From Pseudorhodoferax sp. Leaf274 (lineage in GTDB: Bacteria; Pseudomonadota; Gammaproteobacteria; Burkholderiales; Burkholderiaceae_C): a stretch of DNA of 64,000 bases. Shown piece after piece: positions 17,043-28,345 of this stretch. A program made the position numbers and the translations under genes. Each line of letters starts with the position of its first letter. The stretch's first letter is position 1. The notes below the pieces were generated by a model, which was not told where the DNA came from, searched no databases, and saw nothing but the letters and a program-made list of their open reading frames with translations. The stretch lies in the NCBI RefSeq assembly GCF_001422445.1, contig NZ_LMNA01000029.1, forward strand, positions 162,661 to 226,660. Reading direction: 5' to 3'.

Positions 17043-17468
17043 TCAGGCGGGGCCGGCCGCGAACGGATTGACGATGCGCACTGGCCCCATCTTCTCGCCA
17101 GTGTTCAGATCCTCGCTGAACAGCACATTGCAGCCGGCCGTCTGCGCGCTGGCCACGATCAGCGCGTCGTAGAAGCCCAGGCTGCGCGTCTGGTGCAGGT
17201 CCAGTCCGGCGCGCACGATCACGGGCGTGACCTGCACGATCTCGAACTGCTCGTACAGGTCCAGCCGCGCGCGCAGCTGCTGCGCCGGCATGCGCAATTT
17301 CTTCAAGGCCACGTTGCAGTACTCCTGCAGGACCTGCGTGGACAGCACACCGCTGGCCTGCTCATACAGCTGCCTCAAGAGGTCCAGCGCCGCGCGCTGC
17401 TTGGCGGGCAGGTCGCTGGCCTCGGCATAGACGAGGACATTGGTGTCGATGAAGGCGCGCTCGGCCAT
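17043..17468 (-). CDS. vapC: PIN-domain toxin (VapC-like ribonuclease)
   Basis: The 141-residue protein has the PIN fold acidic set: Asp8 in FIDTNVLVY, Glu49 in LQEYCNV, Asp101 in FYDALIVASA, and Glu119/Asp120 in LFSEDL. These bind Mg2+ and cut RNA. It starts 3 bp after the stop of the antitoxin, an arrangement typical of type II toxin-antitoxin operons. The target RNA cannot be predicted. The set of acidic residues is intact, so the toxin is probably functional. The pair separates the TRAP operon from the hut locus. Confidence 0.9.
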   Translation of the reverse strand: MAERAFIDTNVLVYAEASDLPAKQRAALDLLRQLYEQASGVLSTQVLQEYCNVALKKLRMPAQQLRARLDLYEQFEIVQVTPVIVRAGLDLHQTRSLGFYDALIVASAQTAGCNVLFSEDLNTGEKMGPVRIVNPFAAGPA

Positions 17469-17471
17469 GGC

Positions 17472-17696
17472 TCAGCGCGCGTTGGCTTCGTCGCGGTCGA
17501 AGCGCCAGCCGTCCAGCCGGGTGGAGGCATTCAGGCAACTCTGCTCGAATTGCGCCCATTGCTGCTCGCGCTGGGCGCTGCCGGCCAACTGCTCCAGGTA
17601 GTCGCGCACGGCCTGGTTCAGGCTCTTGCCCATCTTCTGCGCAGCCTCGCGCGCGCGCTGCGCTACCTGCTCATCAACGGAAAGCGTGATGTTCAT
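17472..17696 (-). CDS. ribbon-helix-helix antitoxin of the PIN toxin pair
   Basis: The 74-residue protein starts MNITLSVDEQVAQRAREAA. This is a beta strand plus helices of the ribbon-helix-helix fold that binds DNA as a dimer, followed by KMGKSLNQAVRDYLEQLAG. The acidic/aromatic C-terminal tail (TRLDGWRFDRDEANAR) is likely the toxin-neutralising part. ATG 17696 is preceded by GGAGGT and lies about 15 nt after the predicted transcription start. It should repress its own promoter by binding the palindrome at 17713-17725. Confidence 0.87.
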   Translation of the reverse strand: MNITLSVDEQVAQRAREAAQKMGKSLNQAVRDYLEQLAGSAQREQQWAQFEQSCLNASTRLDGWRFDRDEANAR

Positions 17697-17712
17697 GGAG
17701 ACCTCCAATTCA

Positions 17713-17746
17713 CACATATTATGTGCGCAAGTTTGATGTGTTTCAA
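17713..17746 (-). promoter_or_regulatory. toxin-antitoxin promoter with autoregulatory palindrome
   Basis: Read on the minus strand, TTGAAA (17746-17741) and CATAAT (17723-17718) are separated by exactly 17 bp, a strong sigma70 promoter. The -10 box lies inside the 13-bp palindrome CACATATTATGTG (17713-17725; CACATA-T-TATGTG), which suits a ribbon-helix-helix repressor. This is one of the few AT-rich patches of the window. Confidence 0.75.
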
Positions 17747-17874
17747 GACTGGCACGCTCCCTGCAAAGACCCCCGTATTCGCCGGCAGCCCTGCCCGCGC
17801 GGGCACCGTCCCGGTGACCGCGCACCAGTCCGGCCCGGGAGCGTGCCCCAGATTGGGGATACTCACGGGTTACT

Positions 17875-17886
17875 CTGTATATACAG
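17875..17886. promoter_or_regulatory. HutC-type operator before the ABC importer genes
   Basis: CTGTATATACAG is a perfect 12-bp palindrome containing TGTA-N2-TACA, the pattern I recall for HutC operators in Pseudomonas. It lies 104 bp upstream of the binding-protein ATG. A weak -35-like TTGGGG (17853-17858) lies 17 bp before a TGTATA inside the palindrome, so a bound repressor would cover the promoter. A related site precedes hutH. Confidence 0.65.
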
Positions 17887-17989
17887 GTCTGCTCAAGCGA
17901 ATGAGACTGCGCGGCGCGTGCCCTTCCCCGGGGTGCGCGCCGGCGACACCAGCGTTCCGAAGCGTTCAACCCCAACCCAGGAGGGCCGC

Positions 17990-18952
17990 ATGGCCAAGAC
18001 AGTTTTCTCCAAGATTGCCACTGTGCTGGCTGCCGGCGCGCTGGCCGCCATGGCCCAGGGCGCTGCGGCCCAGACCAAGGTCGTGATCGGCATGTCCGGC
18101 TGGACCGGCTTCGCGCCGCTGACGCTGGCCGACAAGGCCGGCATCTTCAAGAAGAACGGCCTGGATGTGGAGATCAAGATGATCCCGCAGAAGGACCGCC
18201 ACCTGGCCCTGGCCTCCAAGTCCATCCAGTGCGCCGCCACCACGGTGGAGACGCACGTGGCCTGGAACACGAATGGCGTTCCCATCGTGCAGATCTTCCA
18301 GCTCGACAAGTCGTACGGCGCCGACGGCATCGCCGTGCGCAACGACATCAAGACCTTCGCCGACCTCAAGGGCAAGACCGTGGCCGTGGACGCGCCCGGC
18401 ACCGCGCCGTACTTCACGCTGGCCTGGCTGCTCAGCAAGAACGGCATGAACATCAAGGACGTCAAGACCGTCACGCTGGCGCCGCAGCCGGCGGCGCAGT
18501 CCTTCGTCACGGGCCAGAACGACGCCGCCGTGACCTACGAGCCCTACCTCTCCACCGTGCGCGACAACCCCGCCGCCGGCAAGATCCTGGCGACCACGCT
18601 GGAGTTCCCGCACATCCAGGACACGCTGGGCTGCGCGCCCGACTGGCTCAAGGCCAACGGCACGGCCGCCAAGGCGCTGGCCGATTCGTACTTCCAGGCG
18701 CTGGACATGATCAAGAGCGACACCGCCAAGGCCAACGAGATCATGGGCGCGGCCGTCAAGCAGACCGGCGAGGCCTTCGCCAAGTCGTCGGGCTTCCTGC
18801 GCTGGCAGGACAAGGCGGCCAACCAAAAGTTCTTCGCGGGCGAGCTGGAGACCTTCATGAAGGAAGCCGCGGTGATCCTGCAAGAGGCCGGCGTCATCCG
18901 CAAGCAGCCCGACAACTGGTCGGCCATGTACGACGCCAGCTACATCAAGTAA
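17990..18952 (+). CDS. ABC transporter substrate-binding protein (NMT1/TauA-like)
   Basis: This 320-residue periplasmic binding protein has a signal peptide (FSKIATVLAAGALAAMAQG, cleavage near AAA-QTK). The fold is the NMT1/SsuA type, with GMSGWTGFAPLTLADKAG at the N-terminus and the hinge block DLKGKTVAVDAPGTAPYF. Members bind aromatic sulfonates, pyrimidine precursors and other heterocycles. Placement between two HutC-type operators suggests histidine, urocanate or a related imidazole compound as ligand; this is inferred from context. ATG 17990 follows GGAGGG. It is the first gene of an importer operon that continues into hutC. Confidence 0.87.
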   Translation: MAKTVFSKIATVLAAGALAAMAQGAAAQTKVVIGMSGWTGFAPLTLADKAGIFKKNGLDVEIKMIPQKDRHLALASKSIQCAATTVETHVAWNTNGVPIVQIFQLDKSYGADGIAVRNDIKTFADLKGKTVAVDAPGTAPYFTLAWLLSKNGMNIKDVKTVTLAPQPAAQSFVTGQNDAAVTYEPYLSTVRDNPAAGKILATTLEFPHIQDTLGCAPDWLKANGTAAKALADSYFQALDMIKSDTAKANEIMGAAVKQTGEAFAKSSGFLRWQDKAANQKFFAGELETFMKEAAVILQEAGVIRKQPDNWSAMYDASYIK

Positions 18953-18955
18953 GCC

Positions 18956-19803
18956 ATGGCCGGCGACACCACCCGCGTTCTTCCCTCGGCGGCGCCAGCG
19001 GCCACGGCCGCCCCGGCGCGCCGGCGCCGCGGCATGGTGCCGCTGGAGCCCGTCAGCCCGCAGGCCCGCTGGCTGCTGGGCCTGGCCTTCTTCGTGCTGT
19101 TCGTGGCCGTCTGGGCGTTCTTCACGCTCGGCGGCTTCGTCTCGCCCACCTTCCTGGCCAGCCCCATCACGATGGTGCAGGAGGCCTGGCTGCTGTTCAC
19201 CGAGTACGGCTTCATCCACGACATCGGCATGACCGTCTGGCGCGTGCTGGGCGGCTTCATCCTGGCGGCCGTGGTCGCCGTGCCGCTGGGCATCGCGATG
19301 GGCGCGTACAAGCCGGTCGAGGCGTTCCTGGAGCCCTTCGTCTCGTTCTGCCGCTACCTGCCGGCCTCGGCCTTCATCCCGCTCTTGATCCTGTGGGCCG
19401 GCATCGGCGAGACGCAGAAGCTGCTGGTGATCTTCATCGGCTCGGTGTTCCAGATCATCCTGATGGTGGCCGTGACCGTGGGCGGCGCGCGCAAGGACCT
19501 CGTGGAGGCCGCCTACACGCTGGGCGCCGACAGCCGCGGCATCGTGCGCCGCGTGCTGATCCCGGGCGCCGCGCCCGGCATCGCCGAGACGTTGCGCCTG
19601 GTGCTGGGCTGGGCCTGGACCTATGTGATCGTGGCCGAGCTGATCGGCTCGTCCTCTGGCATCGGCCACATGATCACCGACAGCCAGGCGCTGCTGAACA
19701 CCGGCCAGATCATCTTCGGCATCATCGTGATCGGCCTGATCGGGCTGGTCTCCGACTTCATCTTCAAGGCGGTCAACAGGAAGCTGTTCGCCTGGGCCTC
19801 CCT

Positions 19804-19807
<4 letters not shown>
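18956..19807 (+). CDS. ABC transporter permease (SsuC/TauC-like)
   Basis: The 283-residue inner-membrane protein begins with about 40 polar, arginine-rich cytoplasmic residues followed by six predicted transmembrane helices. The permease coupling loop is visible as EAAYTLGADSRGIVRRVLIPGAAP, the EAA motif that contacts the ATPase. It lies 3 bp after the binding-protein gene and overlaps the ATPase gene by 4 bp. A single permease gene suggests a homodimer. Confidence 0.9.
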
Positions 19808-20586
<779 letters not shown>

Positions 20587-20587
20587 C

Positions 20588-21379
20588 ATGAAGTCCGGCT
20601 CCGCGACCGCCCGCCACGCCTCTGCACGCTCCGGGGTTGCACGCTCCGAGGCCGCACCCGCGCTGGCGCTGTACGAGCAGGTCAAGGAGCACATCACGCG
20701 CCGCATCCAGAGCGGCGAGTGGCCGGCCGGGCACCGCCTGCCGTCCGAGCACGAGCTCGTGGCGCAGTTCGGCATCTCGCGCATGACGGCCAACCGCGCG
20801 CTGCGCGAACTGATGGACCAGGGCCGCGTGGTGCGGGTGGCCGGCGTGGGCAGCTTCGTGGCCGAGGCCAAGCCGCAGTCCACGCTGCTGCAGATCGCCA
20901 ACATCGCGAGCGAGATCCGCGGCCGCGGCCACGACTACGGCTTCCAGCTGATCGCCGCCGAGCGCGTGGCCGCCTCGCCCGACGTGGCCGTGTGGATGGA
21001 CGTGCGCATGGGTGAATCGCTCGTGCACTGCGTCTGCCTGCACCTCGAAGACGGCGTGCCCGTGCAACTGGAAGACCGCTACGTGAACCCGCGCCTGGTG
21101 CCGGCCTTCCTGGAACAGGATTTCTCCAGCGTGCCGCCCAGCGAATACCTGGTGCGCAACGTGCCGTTCGACCAGATCGAGCACCTGGTCGACGCCGTGC
21201 TGCCCACGGCCGAGCAGGCCGAGCGCCTGGCCATGGACCGGGCCGAGCCTTGTTTGCTGCTCACGCGCCGCACCTGGTCGCGCGGGCAGACCATCACGCT
21301 GGTGCGCTGCCTGCATCCCGCGTCCCGTTACCGCCTGGGCAGCCGTTTGCGCAACGACGGCAACCAGGGGCTGGCATGA
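20588..21379 (+). CDS. hutC: histidine-utilisation repressor HutC (GntR/UTRA)
   Basis: The 263-residue regulator has an N-terminal winged helix (YEQVKEHITRRIQSGEWPAG, LPSEHELVAQFGISRMTANR) and a C-terminal UTRA ligand domain (LEDGVPVQLEDRYVNP). HutC represses hut genes and is released by urocanate. The reading-head sequence RMTANRALRELM is the family's DNA-recognition helix. Its position inside the hut locus, directly before hutH, supports the assignment. Two matching operators (17875-17886 and 21493-21506) flank the transcription unit that contains it. About 20 N-terminal residues are low-complexity and may not be conserved. Confidence 0.92.
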   Translation: MKSGSATARHASARSGVARSEAAPALALYEQVKEHITRRIQSGEWPAGHRLPSEHELVAQFGISRMTANRALRELMDQGRVVRVAGVGSFVAEAKPQSTLLQIANIASEIRGRGHDYGFQLIAAERVAASPDVAVWMDVRMGESLVHCVCLHLEDGVPVQLEDRYVNPRLVPAFLEQDFSSVPPSEYLVRNVPFDQIEHLVDAVLPTAEQAERLAMDRAEPCLLLTRRTWSRGQTITLVRCLHPASRYRLGSRLRNDGNQGLA

Positions 21380-21492
21380 GCGCACGCAGCGGGGATCGAC
21401 GCCAGCGCGCATGTCGCCGGGCACCGACCGGCGCAACCGTTGCACGGCCGGAGCGCAACGGAGGTGCCTGGCATGAGTTTTTTGCGCCCTTA

Positions 21493-21506
21493 CTTGTATA
21501 GACAGG
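21493..21506. promoter_or_regulatory. HutC-type operator before hutH
   Basis: CTTGTATAGACAGG contains TGTA-TA-GACA, one mismatch from the perfect TGTA-N2-TACA core seen at 17875-17886, and shares the flanking AGG. It ends 7 bp before the hutH ATG and touches the Shine-Dalgarno AGGAAA (21504-21509), so binding could block transcription directly. No good -35 box is visible upstream; the 134-bp gap otherwise holds nothing recognised. Confidence 0.6.
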
Positions 21507-21513
21507 AAATGCG

Positions 21514-23067
21514 ATGAGCACTGAAACCACCACCTTGACGCTTTCGCCTGGCGCTGTGAGCCTGGCCCAACTGCGCCGCATCCACGCGGGGGGCGTGCGG
21601 CTGGCGCTGGACGAGGGCGCGCGCGCCGGCCTGCTGGCCGCGCAGGCCACCGTGCAATCCATCCTCGACGCCGGCGCCGTCGTCTACGGCATCAACACAG
21701 GCTTCGGCAAGCTTGCACAGACGGTCATCCCGCCAGGTCGCCTGGCCGAGTTGCAGCGCAACCTCGTGCTCTCGCATGCGGTCGGCACGGGCGCGCCGCT
21801 GGCGGCCGGCGTGGTGCGGCTGGTGCTGGCGGCCAAGGCCGTGAGCTTGGCGCGCGGCCATTCGGGCATCCGGCCCGAGATCGTCGATGCGCTGCTGGCC
21901 TTGTTCAACGCCGGCGTGCTGCCGCGCATCCCGGCCAAGGGTTCGGTCGGCGCCTCGGGCGATCTCGCGCCGCTGGCACACCTGGCCTGCGTGCTGATCG
22001 GAGAGGGCGAGGCCGAGCTCGCGGACGGCCGTGTGGTGCCCGGTGCCGAGGCCATGCGCGCTATCGGCCTGGAGCCCTTCGTGCTCGGCCCCAAGGAAGG
22101 CCTCGCGCTGCTCAACGGCACCCAGGTCTCGACCGCGCTGGCGCTGGCCGGCCTGTTCGGTGCCGAGAGCGTGTTCGCCGCAGGCCTCATGGCCGGCGCG
22201 CTGTCGCTCGAGGCCATCCAGGGCTCGATCAAGCCCTTCGACGCGCGCATCCATGCCGCGCGTGGCCAGCCCGGCCAGATCGCGGTGGCCGGCGCCGTGC
22301 GCACGCTGCTGGAAGGCAGCGAGATCATCCCCGGCCATGCCAACTGCGGCCGCGTGCAAGACCCGTACTCGATCCGCTGCATCCCGCAGGTCATGGGCGC
22401 CTGCCTGGACAACCTGGCCCACGCATCGCGCGTGCTCGTGATCGAGGCCAATGCGGCGTCCGACAACCCGCTGGTCTTCACCGACACGGGCGAGGTCATC
22501 TCGGGCGGCAACTTCCACGCCGAGCCCGTGGCCTTCGCGGCGGACATCATCGCGCTCGCGGTGGCCGAGGTCGGCGCGATCTCCGAGCGCCGCATGGCGC
22601 TGCTGCTGGATTCGGGCCTCTCGGGCCTGCCGCCCTTCCTCGTGCGCGATGGTGGGGTGAACTCCGGCTTCATGATCGCCCAGGTCACGGCCGCCGCGCT
22701 CGCGTCCGAGAACAAGTCGCTGGCCCACCCGGCCAGCGTGGACAGCCTGCCCACCTCGGCCAACCAGGAGGACCATGTGTCCATGGCCACCTTCGCCGCG
22801 CGCCGCCTGGGCGACATGGTGGACAACACGGCCGTGGTCGTCGGCATCGAGGCCATGGCCGCCTGCCAGGGCATCGAGCTCAAGCACCAACTGAAAAGCA
22901 GCCCCTTGATGGAAGCCGAGTTCGACGCGATCCGCGCCCACGTGGGCTTCATCGAACACGACCGCTACCTTGCGCCCGACGTGGAATCCATGCGGCAATG
23001 GGCGCTGGGTGCCCAGGGCCGCGCCTGGCCCGCCGCCGTCACCGCCATCCTGCCCAGCCACGCCTGA
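21514..23067 (+). CDS. hutH: histidine ammonia-lyase
   Basis: This enzyme deaminates L-histidine to urocanate and ammonia, the first step of the hut pathway. The 517-residue cytoplasmic protein has the triad Ala147-Ser148-Gly149 in [12 protein letters not shown], which cyclises to the MIO electrophile, plus [22 protein letters not shown] and [11 protein letters not shown]. Length is normal (about 510). The ATG follows AGGAAA at short spacing and the HutC-type operator. hutU follows after 19 bp. Confidence 0.96.
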   Translation: MSTETTTLTLSPGAVSLAQLRRIHAGGVRLALDEGARAGLLAAQATVQSILDAGAVVYGINTGFGKLAQTVIPPGRLAELQRNLVLSHAVGTGAPLAAGVVRLVLAAKAVSLARGHSGIRPEIVDALLALFNAGVLPRIPAKGSVGASGDLAPLAHLACVLIGEGEAELADGRVVPGAEAMRAIGLEPFVLGPKEGLALLNGTQVSTALALAGLFGAESVFAAGLMAGALSLEAIQGSIKPFDARIHAARGQPGQIAVAGAVRTLLEGSEIIPGHANCGRVQDPYSIRCIPQVMGACLDNLAHASRVLVIEANAASDNPLVFTDTGEVISGGNFHAEPVAFAADIIALAVAEVGAISERRMALLLDSGLSGLPPFLVRDGGVNSGFMIAQVTAAALASENKSLAHPASVDSLPTSANQEDHVSMATFAARRLGDMVDNTAVVVGIEAMAACQGIELKHQLKSSPLMEAEFDAIRAHVGFIEHDRYLAPDVESMRQWALGAQGRAWPAAVTAILPSHA

Positions 23068-23086
23068 ACACCCCTAGGAGAACGCC

Positions 23087-24802
<1,716 letters not shown>

Positions 24803-24917
24803 GCCATGGCCGGCGCGCCCGTGGAGCATGCGCCGTTCCCGCGCCTGGTGGGCTGAGGGGCGGGCCCCGATCCTGCTAGTTCCTGCGCTTCCTTCACTTT
24901 CCCCAACGGAGAACCCC

Positions 24918-25652
24918 ATGACCCTTCGCCGCCATCTGCTCGCCCTGGCCCTGCTGTCGACGACCGCCCTCGGCGTGCACGCCCAGGCCGTGCTCAAGGT
25001 CGCCACCGACGCCACCTTCCCGCCCATGGAGTTCTTCGAGAACAACCAGCGCACGGGCTTCGACACCGAACTCGTGGAGGCCATCGGCAGGCAGATGGGC
25101 CGCAAGGTCGAGTGGGTCGACATCGACTTCAAGGGCCTGATCCCGGCCCTGGTCTCCAAGCGCGTGGACATGGCCGTCTCGGCGATCTACATCACCGACG
25201 AGCGCAAGAAGGTCGTCGACTTCACCGAGCCCTACTACGCGGGCGGCCTGGTCGCCATGGTCAAGGCCGACAACGCGACGATCAAGTCGCCGGCCGACCT
25301 GGCCGGCAAGAGGGTCAGCGTGCAGGTGGGCACCAAGTCGGTGAGCTACCTCAAGGAGGCACACCCCAAGGCGCAGCTGGTCGAGGTCGAGAAGAACCAG
25401 GAGATGTTCAACCTCGTCGACGTGGGCCGCAGCGATGCCGCAGTCACGGGCAAGCCGGCCGCCTACCAGTACGTGCGCACGCGCCCGGGCCTCAAGGTGC
25501 TGCCCGAGCAGCTCACGACCGAGGAATACGGCATGGCGCTGCGCAAGGACACGCCCGAGCTGACCAAGGCCGTCAACGAGGCGATCGCCAAGCTCAAGGC
25601 CGATGGCAGCTACGCGGCCATCGTGAAGAAGTGGTTCCCGGTCACGCCATGA
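24918..25652 (+). CDS. amino-acid ABC transporter substrate-binding protein
   Basis: This 244-residue periplasmic protein of the polar-amino-acid family (SBP_bac_3, HisJ-like) has a signal peptide (RRHLLALALLSTTALGVHA, cleaved before QAVLK). Conserved blocks are ATDATFPPMEF, GFDTELVEAIG, MAVSAIYITDERKKVVDFT and LAGKRVSVQVGTKS. The canonical alpha-amino/carboxylate-binding arginine is Arg197-type in ITDERKK. The location inside the hut operon suggests histidine or urocanate as ligand. Its permease partner is the gene at 25830. No ATPase of this type is in the window. Confidence 0.9.
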   Translation: MTLRRHLLALALLSTTALGVHAQAVLKVATDATFPPMEFFENNQRTGFDTELVEAIGRQMGRKVEWVDIDFKGLIPALVSKRVDMAVSAIYITDERKKVVDFTEPYYAGGLVAMVKADNATIKSPADLAGKRVSVQVGTKSVSYLKEAHPKAQLVEVEKNQEMFNLVDVGRSDAAVTGKPAAYQYVRTRPGLKVLPEQLTTEEYGMALRKDTPELTKAVNEAIAKLKADGSYAAIVKKWFPVTP

Positions 25653-25670
25653 TGTCTGCGCGCTCAGGCC

Positions 25671-25797
25671 GAGCGCAGCGATGGCCCGGAACCCGGGCCA
25701 AGCGAAGCGATGGGCCGACTGGGACTTCCCCCTGCGCGCCTCGGCGTGGACACAAGGGCCCCGGGCGCGGGGTCACCCACGGGCGATCGCTGCGCTC
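25671..25797. repeat. intergenic element with 18-bp inverted arms
   Basis: The 177-bp gap between binding-protein and permease genes is bracketed by GAGCGCAGCGATGGCCCG (25671-25688) and, inverted, CGGGCGATCGCTGCGCTC (25780-25797), matching at 17 of 18 positions. Inside lies GGCCCGGAACCCGGGCC, a tight palindrome, and a third GCGAAGCGATGGGCC fragment. The structure could fold strongly in mRNA and set the ratio of binding protein to permease. No coding capacity is convincing. Confidence 0.6.
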
Positions 25798-25829
25798 TGC
25801 CTCGGTTTCTGCCGGCATGGATTTTTGAC

Positions 25830-26498
25830 ATGGATCTGGACTTCTCCCCCGTCTGGGCCGGCTGGGACGCGCTCGCACGCGGCACGCTGGTCACCGTCGA
25901 GATCACGGTCTGCGCGCTGCTGCTGGGCTGCGCGCTGGGCCTCCTGGTCGGCATCGGCCGCCTGCAACCGCAGCGGCGCTGGCTGTACGGCGCCTGCACG
26001 GCCTACGTGACCGTCGTGCGCGGCACACCCTTGCTGGTGCAACTGTTCATCCTGTTCTTCGGCCTGCCGCACTTCGGCCTGCTGCTGCCGGCCTTCCTGT
26101 GCGGCGTGCTGGGCCTGGGCGTGTATTCGGGCGCCTACGTGTCGGAGATCGTGCGCGGCGCCATCCAGTCCATCGCCCAGGGCCAGACCCTGGCCGCGCA
26201 GTCGCTGGGCATGACGGCGCCCACGGCCATGCGCCACATCATCCTGCCGCAGGCCGTGGTGCGCATGATCCCGCCGCTGGGCAACGAGTTCATCGCGCTG
26301 ATCAAAAATTCCGCCCTGGTCTCGCTGCTGACCATCCACGACGTGATGCACGAGGGGCAGAAGATCATCAGCGTCTCGTACCGCTCGCTGGAGGTGTACC
26401 TGGCGATCGCCGCCGTGTACTTCGCGCTCACGGGCACGGTGATGCTGGTGCTGCGGCATTTCGAACGGCGCATGAGCCAGGGAGGGCTGGTGCGATGA
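25830..26498 (+). CDS. amino-acid ABC transporter permease (HisM/HisQ type)
   Basis: The 222-residue inner-membrane protein has five predicted helices. Family blocks are [28 protein letters not shown], the coupling loop [20 protein letters not shown], and [14 protein letters not shown]. It forms the channel for the neighbouring binding protein. The start ATG 25830 begins the homology; an ATG at 25817 reads only three codons. Only one permease gene is present, so either it homodimerises or a partner is elsewhere. It overlaps hutD by 4 bp. Confidence 0.92.
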   Translation: MDLDFSPVWAGWDALARGTLVTVEITVCALLLGCALGLLVGIGRLQPQRRWLYGACTAYVTVVRGTPLLVQLFILFFGLPHFGLLLPAFLCGVLGLGVYSGAYVSEIVRGAIQSIAQGQTLAAQSLGMTAPTAMRHIILPQAVVRMIPPLGNEFIALIKNSALVSLLTIHDVMHEGQKIISVSYRSLEVYLAIAAVYFALTGTVMLVLRHFERRMSQGGLVR

Positions 26499-27067
26499 CA
26501 CGGCCGGTGCAACGCTTCGACGTGGACGCGCTCGCCGCCACACCCTGGAAGAACGGCGGCGGCAGCACGCGCGAGATCGCGAGCTGGCCGCCCGGGGCGG
26601 GCTTCGACGGGTTCGACTGGCGCGTCTCGGTCGCCAGCATCGCGGCCAGCGGCCCGTTCTCGCGCTTCGCCGGCGTGGACCGCATCATCACGCTGCTGGG
26701 TGGCGATGGCGTGCGGCTGCAGGGCGAGGGCATCGACCACCACCTGGCCACGCCGCTCGCGCCGTTCGCGTTCAGCGGCGATGCGCGCATCGACTGCACG
26801 CTGCTGGGCGGTGCGTCCAGCGATTTCAATGTGATGACCCGGCGCGGCCGGCTGCGCGCCGAACTGCGCGTGCTGCGTGGCGCGGCCGGACTGGCGGCGG
26901 CGCCGCATGGCCTGCTGCTGGCCTGGCGCGGCGGCTGGCGCGCGGGCGGGCAGCCACTCGCGCAGGGCCAGGGTCTGTGGTGGGCCGACGCCGCCACACC
27001 CTGGGCCGTGGCCACCGACGACCCCGACGCCGCGCTGCTGGCCGTGCAATGGCACACCGCCACCTAG
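26495..27067 (+). CDS. hutD: HutD family protein
   Basis: The 190-residue protein has the HutD signature at its N-terminus, [17 protein letters not shown], then [11 protein letters not shown] and a cupin-like beta-rich body ([27 protein letters not shown]). HutD is a conserved hut accessory protein proposed to limit urocanate build-up; it has no proven catalysis. It overlaps the permease stop (ATGA) and precedes hutI by 11 bp, tying the importer and the catabolic genes into one unit. Confidence 0.92.
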   Translation: MTRPVQRFDVDALAATPWKNGGGSTREIASWPPGAGFDGFDWRVSVASIAASGPFSRFAGVDRIITLLGGDGVRLQGEGIDHHLATPLAPFAFSGDARIDCTLLGGASSDFNVMTRRGRLRAELRVLRGAAGLAAAPHGLLLAWRGGWRAGGQPLAQGQGLWWADAATPWAVATDDPDAALLAVQWHTAT

Positions 27068-27078
27068 GAGACGAGCCC

Positions 27079-28296
27079 ATGCCTTCCTTCGACACCCTGC
27101 CTGCGGCCGATGGCCTGTGGACCGGACTTACCGGCCTGGACGGCCAACCCTGCGCCATCGCCGTGGCGGACGGCCGGATCGCCTGGACCGGCGCCCCCGA
27201 TGCGGTGCCACCGGCCCACGCAGGCGCGCCGCGCCACGCGGGGCAGGGCGCGCTCGTCACGCCCGGCCTGGTGGATTGCCACACCCACCTGGTCTACGGC
27301 GGCCAGCGGGCCAACGAGTTCGCGATGCGCCTGGCCGGCGCGACGTACGAAGAGGTGGCCCGGGCCGGCGGCGGCATCGTCTCCAGCGTGCGCGCCACGC
27401 GCGAGGCCAGCGAGGACGAATTGTTCGCCAGCGCCTCGGCGCGGCTGCGCAGCCTGCTGGCCGAGGGCGTGTGCGCCATCGAGATCAAGTCGGGCTACGG
27501 CCTCGCGCTCGAACACGAGCGCAAGCAGCTGCGCGTGGCGCGCCGGCTGGCTGCCGCGCACGGCGTGACCGTGCGCACCACCTTCCTGGGCGCGCACGCG
27601 CTGCCGCCGGAATACGCCGGGCGCAGTGGCGCCTACATCGACCTGGTCTGCCGCGAGATGCTGCCGGCCCTGCACGCCGAAGGCCTGGTCGACGCGGTCG
27701 ACGTGTTCTGCGAGCGCATCGCGTTCTCGCTGGCCGAGACCGAGCAGGTGTTCCAGGCCGCGCAGGCGCTCGGCATCCCGGTCAAGCTGCATGCCGAGCA
27801 GCTGTCGGACATGGGCGGCGCGGCGCTGGCGGCGCGCTACGGCGCGCTGTCGTGCGACCACATCGAGCACCTGTCGCAGGCCGGCATCGACGCCATGGCG
27901 GCGGCCGGCAGCGTGGCCGTGCTGCTGCCCGGCGCCTACTACACGCTGCGCGACACGACCCTGCCGCCCATCGCGGCGCTGCGCGCGGCCGGCGTGCCGA
28001 TGGCCGTCTCGACCGACCACAACCCCGGCACCTCACCGGCGCTCTCGCTGCTGCTGATGGCCAACATGGCCTGCACGCTGTTCCGGCTCACGGTGCCCGA
28101 GGCGATAGCCGGCATCACCGTGCACGCTGCGCGCGCGCTGGGCCTGCAAGAGTCGCACGGCACCCTCGCCGCCGGCCGGCCCGCGAACTTCGTGCTGTGG
28201 AACCTGCAGCACGCGGCCGAGCTGGCCTACTGGTTCGGCCAGCGACCGGTGCGCTGCGTGGTCCGCCAGGGCCGCATCGCGGAGGGGGCCGTATGA
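27079..28296 (+). CDS. hutI: imidazolonepropionase
   Basis: This enzyme hydrolyses 4-imidazolone-5-propionate to N-formimidoyl-L-glutamate. The 405-residue amidohydrolase has the metal ligands His68 and His70 in [10 protein letters not shown], the substrate block [15 protein letters not shown], and the catalytic aspartate in [10 protein letters not shown]. The RBS AGGAG lies 8 nt before ATG 27079. Length and motifs are typical. The step is common to both downstream branches; here hutF and hutG follow, so the two-step formylglutamate branch is used. Confidence 0.97.
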   Translation: MPSFDTLPAADGLWTGLTGLDGQPCAIAVADGRIAWTGAPDAVPPAHAGAPRHAGQGALVTPGLVDCHTHLVYGGQRANEFAMRLAGATYEEVARAGGGIVSSVRATREASEDELFASASARLRSLLAEGVCAIEIKSGYGLALEHERKQLRVARRLAAAHGVTVRTTFLGAHALPPEYAGRSGAYIDLVCREMLPALHAEGLVDAVDVFCERIAFSLAETEQVFQAAQALGIPVKLHAEQLSDMGGAALAARYGALSCDHIEHLSQAGIDAMAAAGSVAVLLPGAYYTLRDTTLPPIAALRAAGVPMAVSTDHNPGTSPALSLLLMANMACTLFRLTVPEAIAGITVHAARALGLQESHGTLAAGRPANFVLWNLQHAAELAYWFGQRPVRCVVRQGRIAEGAV

Positions 28297-28345
28297 GCGC
28301 CGACTGCGCACCGCGGGTCTTGCTGCAGCCCACAAGAGGCGCGGC

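Noticed and set aside
17875-17886. Reading the palindrome as an extra site for the toxin-antitoxin repressor
   Set aside because: It lies about 150 bp from the antitoxin palindrome, faces the ABC operon, and differs in sequence while matching the site before hutH.
24806-24856. A 16-codon frame (MAGAPVEHAPFPRLVG) between hutU and the binding-protein gene
   Set aside because: No ribosome-binding site, very short, and no similarity that I can recognise; it may be chance.
25817-25829. ATGGATTTTTGA before the permease start, resembling its first codons
   Set aside because: It encodes only three residues; a role as a leader peptide cannot be supported.
25681-26010. An open frame running through the inverted-arm element into the permease gene
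   Set aside because: It is in a different frame from the permease and its sequence mostly reflects repeats.
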